A stretch of 64,000 bases of DNA from the NCBI GenBank assembly GCA_009809945.1, contig WTPW01000962.1, positions 72,093 through 136,092 on the forward strand. Direction: 5' to 3'. Numbering within the stretch: position 1 is the first letter of the stretch; each line of letters begins with the position of its first letter. Positions 58,135 through 64,000 of the stretch are shown here, piece by piece. Made by a program: the position numbers and the translations under genes. The DNA is from Gigaspora margarita. Lineage: Eukaryota; Glomeromycota; Glomeromycetes; Diversisporales; Gigasporaceae. A model generated the notes under the pieces. That model was not told the origin of the DNA, did not search any database, and saw nothing but the letters and a program-made list of their open reading frames with translations.

Positions 58135-58672
58135 ATGGATTCCAAAGCCATGAAGAAAGTGAAGAAAGAACCTGAAACATCAGATACTGTTCTTAAGGAA
58201 CTTAAAGATACAAATGCCAAAGTCACAAAGAATGTAACTGAAAAATCAAATACTAATCTTAAAGTACTTGAAGAAACTCTTCTAAAGTTTTTTAAGTCAC
58301 GGTCAAATTTCTCATTATCATCTGCATCAGAGGTAGTGTTGCAAGCCGTTGCTGAATTATTATTGCAAGAAAATCAAATTCCGGGATTGCTGGAATTGTA
58401 TTTAGTAATTGATAACAATAAACCAAGGAAAGATAGTAGATTTGGTTTTGTTGATCTTATTTTTGGAAGCTTAAATTCTTTAGTAATAGAATTAAAATAT
58501 ATTAATCTCTTGGGTTTAATAAAAGCAATGGATAATGATTGGAATTCATATTCAAGCACAAATGATTTAGCCTCTCTTGATAAATATATTAAAAATGAAG
58601 ATAAAAAGACACTTTTAAAAAGAAAACACAGTTGCACTCCCTAAGTGCATGCTCTTGGAACTAGGTATAAGT

Positions 58673-59010
58673 TAGTGATTTGAACTGGTTGGGCTATAAT
58701 CAGTTAACCGATCTGACCTGAACAAGTTTAGTTAACTGATTGGGTAAATGCTTAATCGGTTAACCCAGAATTCAGTTGAGAATCAGTTGACGAAATGTAA
58801 ATGACATCATAAAAGAAAAAAGATTCTAAAAAGTTTCAAAAGAAAATAATTAAACATAGTAGACGAGCAAGGTTGAGACAAAAATTTGAGTAAAGGGCTA
58901 AGAATTTCTAAAAGTAAATGTGAAGTAATCTTAATCAGTTGAATCAGTTGACACCAAATGTTTCAGTTCGGTTAACTGATTAAGAAAAATTTTCTCAGTT
59001 CAAATTACTA
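58673..59010. mobile_element. hAT-like MITE with TAGTGATTTGAAC ends (copy 2)
   Basis: Ends TAGTGATTTGAACTGGTT and GTTCAAATTACTA, flanked by a perfect 8-bp duplication GTATAAGT (58665-58672, 59011-59018). The body is rich in 'cagttgaatcagttgac' and 'ggttaactgatt' words. Related to 17823-18018. Confidence 0.85.
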
Positions 59011-59031
59011 GTATAAGTGTGCACTTAGAAG

Positions 59032-59380
59032 CAGTGTTGTACACAGACATTGTCTCGTCAATTTTACAGGGACACAGACAGTCCAGAATGGGACGTCCAG
59101 GACATGTTCGCAATAATGTCCTAGCATGATATTGTACGCAGACAATGTTCTACTGATTTTTAACTTTGTCCCTACTATGTCTGGAACATGTCCACCAGGT
59201 AAAACCAATCAAATTGCAGAATTATACAGACCCTTGGTTTGGGTTATGTGAAGGATGCAAGAATTTTATTAGCTGATGATTAGCCAAATGTCCGGGACAA
59301 AAAAAATTCTAGGAGGACATGTCTCGGATGTCCTGTCCCAAACTGTCTGCCATCTGTGTTCATGTCCTATGAAAACACTG
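59032..59380. mobile_element. hAT-type MITE with CAGTGTTGTACAC end
   Basis: Ends CAGTGTTGTACACAGACATT and rc of catgtcctatgaaaacactg. Flanks CTTAGAAG and CTTAGAGG agree at 7 of 8. The body has many 'ggacatgtc' words. No transposase. Confidence 0.8.
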
Positions 59381-60330
59381 CTTAGAGGGGTATGCATTTA
59401 TAGAATTAACTTAGATAGCCAATCAAAAGCGAGATCAATCATGTGATCAACACTTTAATGCCTTTTACCCAAAAATGAGCTACCCCATGATCAATAATAG
59501 TTGCTACATAGTAAAGTCCAAAGTTTATTATGTAAATTGATTTTAATCGCTTAAGCAAACTTGTTCAAAAGACCAAAATACATATACTCTAAAATTTTCA
59601 TCAAAATTAAAGAACTTTTAATTATTTGATTTTTAATTTTTACATTCAACGAAAAATTAAAATTTTTTTAAAAAATATATTCATTGAACTTAAAAAATAA
59701 TAAAAAGTATTTTGATTTTGATAAAAATTTTAGTATATATGTATTTTGTTTATTCAAACAAGTTTACTTAAGCAATAATATTCGATTTGCTTAGTAAAAT
59801 ATAGACTTTACTATGTAACAACTATTGGCGATTAGCCAAAAATCAATTATATTCAAAAATAAGCTATAAAAAATCCAGTATTATTATTGGCTAGCTTTAA
59901 AATTAATTACGTACATGCATTTACAGGGATGCATATATATACAAAACCCCAAAATCTCATACATATGCAGAATATGAAGGGTGACTAAGTCCCAAGCTCG
60001 GGACTAAGCAATGGTTTGCATATAGAGAGGGTTTGCATTTAGGGGGTGTGCACTTAGGGAGTGCAACTGTATATATTTTGGTCAAAAAAAGATAAAAATC
60101 AAATCCCACAATATTAAATAATATTTTATTTTCTGCAGATAATCAACTTAAAAAATATATAAATATAATTATACATGGACCAGCCCAAAATGGTAAACTG
60201 GGTATTATAGATTCTCAAATCCTTATAAAGCAACAACCTAAAGATTGTAGCATTTTAAATAGTTATGTTATTATGATGATTGGTTTTTGATGTCTTGTAT
60301 CTAGATTTGTTGGATCTCAAAATATTCATT

Positions 60331-60879
60331 TAGTTTTACTAAAAAAATTAATCCTTGTTAGTTTAGTTCTATTATGATCTATTTATTCTTATTAAATTTT
60401 GATATAAGAGTTACTGAATAGAATTTTGCTTTTGAAAATTAGTAAAAGATATTTGTTTTTAATATTTTATCCTATCTATATAGTTAATATATAGAAATAT
60501 ATATTTTTATTAAATAATAAAAAAATACAAATAAAAAAAATAAATGTCTCAAAGAGGCACGCACCCTTAATAGGTTATGTTAGTGGGATTACATTTATCT
60601 AATATTTCTTGAACCTAACTAGGATTCATATTACTCCAGTCATCATATTCTATACATCTTATAGATACATCTGAAATTGGTGTTCAGTAATCACCTCTAT
60701 TAATATATTCCTCATTGTCTAGTAAGATGCTATAATTCAAATTATCTAATTTAAATAAAATTTTACTATATTTCTATTGGAATAAATATATATAAAAAGA
60801 TATAGGTTTTACTTGCCATTTCTGTTTCTTTTAATATTATATGAATTAGGTGCTCTTTGACTAGGTCTTGGATTGGGTA
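60331..60879. other. Spacer, no gene seen
   Basis: A+T-rich, downstream of the split gene. No further feature. Confidence 0.4.
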
Positions 60880-60932
60880 GGACCCAAACAATATATATAG
60901 AGGTTATATTGAAATTTTGGTTAAAAAAGGTA

Positions 60933-61482
60933 CTGTATTTTACTGAAAATAAGCTACCCTTTTTGGCCAAAAAGTTACACAAAAAAACATGGAAGTAGCT
61001 TATTTTTGAATTGTTAAATTTTTTGAAAAATTGAAAAACGTACTAATCAAAAGTTGTCTAAATGCTATGAAAGTTTTACTGTAGATATATTTCATTGTTT
61101 TGAACAACTTTACTTAATTACACTTTTGATGTTTACTTATTAAAATAAAAGTTTTATATGTAGTGACTGTTAACGATTTCTTTAAAAATTCTTCTGAAAA
61201 TCTGAAGAGTAGCTTCTTTTGGAGATAGCTTATACGCAGGGTTGGCACATTTATCTATTGGGGTGAATGGAGAACAACTCCATTGGCATCACTCCATTGT
61301 TCTATTGAGAATAATTTGCGAATGGAGCCAATGGAGGCCAACTAGCTTATAGTATAGTATCTAGTATTTGGTAATAATTAATAACTAATTCCATTGGCTC
61401 CATTGGTCCATTGGTTCCATTGATTCCATTGGTTAGCAATTTTTTCAATGGAGTATATCCATTGCCAACCCTGCTTATACGG
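60933..61482. mobile_element. TA-type element related to 46893-47206, split by a hAT MITE
   Basis: The left end after TA (60931-60932) reads CTGTATTTTACTGAAAATAA. The right end is cut by the hAT MITE and reads gtagcttcttttggagatag..cttatacgg followed by TA (61483-61484). The shared sub-terminal motif is aaaataagctac. The middle layer of the nest. Confidence 0.75.
61237..61473. mobile_element. hAT-type MITE CAGGGTTGGCA (copy 2)
   Basis: Ends CAGGGTTGGCA and TGCCAACCCTG, perfect 8-bp duplication CTTATACG (61229-61236, 61474-61481). Body nearly identical to 36722-36960. The youngest layer of the nest. Confidence 0.95.
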
Positions 61483-61877
61483 TACTTTTTTACAAAAATG
61501 TTATATTTGAAAAGTAGATAATTGGTCAAAAGGTTATATTTAAAAGTGAATAAAAGCCTTTAATGTTATATTATTCAAAGTGGATAAAATTAATAAGTTT
61601 TATAAAGGTTATATTTAAAATTTGGATAACAAAATAAAAAAAAAAAAAAAGAGAGAGAAAAAATTTTACAAAAAAGTTTTTCTTAAAAAAATTGAAAAAT
61701 TTTATAAAAGTTCTTTTTAAAAATAAAATAATGTTATATTTGTTATTTGGATAAAATAATTAAATATTAAACCTTAAATGTAAAATATAGTTAATTTGCT
61801 TAATAAAAAGTGAATAAAAAATTTAAAAAGTTTATATTAAAGCTAATATAACCTCTATATATATTGTTCGGGGTCTG

Positions 61878-62460
61878 ATTGGATGGTATTGGGCGCATAA
61901 TAGAAGGGTTTGAATATGGTTGCATGCTATAATAGGTTTAGCCAAGTTGCAAAGTTGCAACCTTTTATCTTAAAGTTGTAATGCTTGTGCTATAAAAGGT
62001 GTAATAGTTGTAATTAGGGTGTATCTATAAATAACATTATGTACCTCTCTATATAGTAGCTCTTGATCCTCCTTCTAGACTATATAAAAAAATTTTAAAA
62101 ATCTGTATGTATAGATGGGAGTAAAATTATATAATTTCTATAGTAGAAATTATTAAAATAATTTTACCAAAGAATTTTTAAAAATAAAATACTGAAATTA
62201 ATTTCAATAGTTAAAATTTATTAAAATATAGAAATTAATTTATATAAAATATTATATTAATAGTTAATATTTATTAAAATATAAAAAATTAATCTATATA
62301 AAATTATATTGATAGTTAGAGCTGTGACAGATATTACATAATATTATAGGAAGTAAGAGTAAGCCAAAGTCATATATAATATATATAATATAATATATTG
62401 CTAATAGATTAAAACTTTGAGCATTAATTAAACTTATATAAAACACAAATATATACTATA
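61878..62460. other. Spacer with a partial copy of the 41220-type element
   Basis: 62018-62105 repeats 'tctataaataacattatg' and 'gctcttgatcctcc', the complement of 41690-41742. The rest is A+T-rich with no gene. Confidence 0.5.
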
Positions 62461-62462
62461 AT

Positions 62463-63120
62463 AGTATTTTTTTGAGTGCTGAACAAGTTTACTTAGGGCT
62501 CAAAGTTATAATTCATTAGTAAAATTTTGCATGATACTGAATTTTTTATATATTTTTTTTTCCCCTTCACTTCTAATCCCAAGCGATGTACACCAACTAA
62601 CTATCAAACTTGAATGTTTTTATGTTAATGGGGCGCAGTTGCTCACGCTTCCACTTGTGGTCAGGTCGTATCCAAACCAACTCTGTAGTAAGGGCATATT
62701 CCTTAAACCACTACCACTAACCATCCAGACCCAACAATCATATACATATATTGTGCTATTTTCAGGCGCATTTATTCTTGGTTCGCACAGCCAGCCCTGG
62801 CAAATCCAAACCGAATGGGTGCGTCCATCATATAGACGTCCCGGGTCCCTGTATCCCGTGATGTTTCAGTTCTGCCTATGTCCGTCGACCAGTCCTTGCT
62901 TCGCCGCTTATCCATTAGAAGTTGCACTGGCATCTCAACTCCCACGAAGAGCCCTAACCATCGTTACGGGTCAGAAAACCACTGGTACTATCGTCAACGG
63001 GCCGGATACTGGATTTTTTATATTGTTATTAATAAAAATATAAAAATCCTATATAATTAAAAAATTTACTAATGAATTATAATTTTAAGCCCTAAGTAAA
63101 CTTGTTCAGCGCTAAAAACT
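62463..63120. mobile_element. Foldback element carrying a GC-rich segment
   Basis: Arms are inverted: 'gctgaacaagtttacttagg' at left and 'cctaagtaaacttgttcagc' at right, extending inward through 'ttcattagtaaa'. Between them, about 62563-63016, is sequence of near-balanced base composition, sharply different from both arms. A 170-residue plus-strand frame spans it but has no recognisable domain. A cargo-less relative of the arms is at 63259-63418. Confidence 0.7.
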
Positions 63121-63258
63121 ATATTATTTTGGCACATATTTATTTAATTTTTTTAATTTTTGAAATAAAGATAAGTAAAAATTAGTAAATTTTCATCTTG
63201 CTCATCTTTATTTGAAAATTTAAAAAATCAAAATAATATATATTGATATAGTGTATCT

Positions 63259-63418
63259 TTTAGTGCTGAACAAGTTTATTTAGAGATCAAACTTATAATT
63301 CATTAGTACAATTTTGCATTATAGAATTTTCTATATTTTTATTAATAAAAATATAGAAAATTCTGAATTAAGCAAAATTTTACTAATAAATTATAAGTTT
63401 GAGCTCTAACATCAGCGA
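63259..63418. mobile_element. Small foldback copy of the same family without cargo
   Basis: 'gtgctgaacaagtttattta' at left, complement-like 'gtttgagctctaacatcagc' at right, with central palindrome 'tatttttattaataaaaata'. About 160 bp, one hairpin. Confidence 0.7.
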
Positions 63419-64000
63419 ATTATATATATGTAATCTTATGTAAGATATTAAGGCCTGTAATATAACAAATATCTTATGTTTGATACGATTTATTACATTA
63501 TATATTACGTTATATTACAGTTATATTACGGAATTTATAGCACAATATTGTGAAATAGACCAAATAAAAAAAATGCAAATCACCTCCCCCTTCAGGGGTT
63601 GTAGCAGGCAATAATTTGCATATTGTGTGATGTTTTCGCATTGTTTTGCAAATTTTTGAAATTTTTAAAAAATAAATAAATGATATATATATTTACATAA
63701 TCATGTTTTTTTACAGGTTTTTACAATAATTCACAAGGTTTCGCATAAAATTTTATATTTTTTTATTATTATTATACATTATATTTTATATTTATTAATA
63801 TATATTTTTAATTAATATTACAGTATTATTTTTACATTATTACAAATATTTTAAACTACTTTCGCACTTTGTCATATCTAATTCTATTATTATACAAAAA
63901 ACTAGCCCTATACACATATTTTTGCTTACACCCCACAGTTAGCTATTATCTTCGCTTCTTTGTTTTCTATCATCTTTGCTTTTGCTATTTCTTTTGTTTT
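63419..64000. repeat. Dispersed A+T-rich repeat, family R1 (forward copy, runs off the window)
   Basis: From about 63560 it matches 49200-49560 in the same orientation ('aatattttaaactactttcg', 'cagttagctattat'). It continues past the end of the window. Confidence 0.6.

Larger units (their letters stand above)
58629..60069. mobile_element. TA-type element with CAGTTGCACTCCCTAAGTGC ends, 1.44 kb
   Basis: Perfect 21-bp inverted ends, CAGTTGCACTCCCTAAGTGC at left and GCACTTAGGGAGTGCAACTG at right. TA follows on the right (60070-60071). The left flank is CA, probably a mutated TA: the codon there is CAC where the gene family would favour Tyr (TAC). It contains two hAT-type MITEs (58673-59010 and 59032-59380) and a decayed 'ataagctac' type repeat (about 59470-59885). 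No transposase. Confidence 0.85.
58135..60330 (+). pseudogene. PD-(D/E)XK-like gene split by a TA-type transposon
   Basis: The upstream part (58135-58628) encodes about 164 residues: a charged Lys-rich start, then RFGFVDLIFGSLNSLVIELK with the D...(E)xK pattern of PD-(D/E)XK nuclease-like folds, then LASLDKYIKNEDKKTLLKRK. At 58629 the frame runs into the end of a TA-type element. Beyond the element, from about 60139 (after a good acceptor ctgcag), the block NQLKKYINIIIHG...LNSYVIMMIGF continues as the expected downstream part of such domains, with a stop at 60288 and further related sequence to about 60330. The gene is therefore interrupted and probably dead. The family call is from the motif pattern only. 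Confidence 0.6.
60880..61877. mobile_element. TA-type element with GGACCC ends (copy 2), outer shell of a triple nest
   Basis: Left 'ggacccaaacaatatatata' and right 'tatatatattgttcggggtc' are inverted over about 30 bp and match the ends of 36967-37412. The interior has the same 'aaaggttatatttaaaa' words as copy 1. It contains the element at 60933-61482. Confidence 0.75.

Overview
The window is eukaryotic, very A+T-rich and rich in short phase-variable introns. It most likely comes from an arbuscular mycorrhizal fungus (Glomeromycotina, Rhizophagus-like). This is inferred from the spliced opisthokont/fungal genes (POL5, a PACT spindle-pole protein, NECAP, ARPC5, a phosducin-like protein, POM33/TMEM33), the low GC, and the degenerate tyrosine-kinase-like, SAM-like and PD-(D/E)XK-like gene copies typical of the expanded families of these fungi. 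No search was run, so the species call is inference.

Layout. (1) 1-1700: copy of a dispersed A+T-rich repeat, then sequence without a gene. (2) 1701-23520: a gene-dense housekeeping block of seven loci. These are an unrecognised spliced gene (+), POL5/MYBBP1A (+, 18 exons), a pericentrin/PACT-type spindle-pole coiled-coil protein (-), NECAP (+), ARPC5 (-), a phosducin-like Gbeta-gamma chaperone (+) and POM33/TMEM33 (+). Exon sums divide cleanly by three for the six recognised genes. (3) 23521-25046: SINE and MITE copies marking the edge of the gene block. (4) 25047-33841: an 8.8 kb region bounded by 70-bp direct repeats. It carries a CRESS-DNA-virus-type Rep (HUH endonuclease plus SF3 helicase), a Zn2Cys6 zinc-cluster protein, two related tandem ORFs, an acidic ORF, coiled-coil and membrane ORFs, iteron-like repeats and clusters of short-loop hairpins. 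It is treated as an endogenous virus-like fossil. (5) 33842-64000: a gene-poor, repeat-dense compartment. It holds a 19-bp A+T satellite, a tRNA-derived SINE, many MITEs with recognisable target-site duplications (TA-type, 8-bp hAT-type, TTA-type PIF/Harbinger), several layers of nesting, two kinase pseudogenes, and a PD-(D/E)XK-like gene split by a TA-type transposon that itself received two hAT-type MITEs.

How the genes fit together. The left block is ordinary cell biology: ribosome biogenesis and nucleolus (POL5), spindle pole body (PACT protein), clathrin coat accessory (NECAP), actin nucleation (ARPC5), folding/G-protein assembly (PDCL) and ER/nuclear-pore membrane (POM33). ARPC5 and PDCL are divergent and share about 200 bp of promoter. 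The sharp change at about 23.5 kb from intact conserved genes to nested transposons and broken family genes fits the two-compartment genome architecture described for AM fungi.

The most unusual item is the Rep-bearing element. It is much larger than a typical CRESS genome, carries a fungal-type zinc-cluster protein and a Cys-rich insertion inside Rep, and keeps iterons beside a hairpin at one end, as expected if a circular replicon had integrated near its origin.
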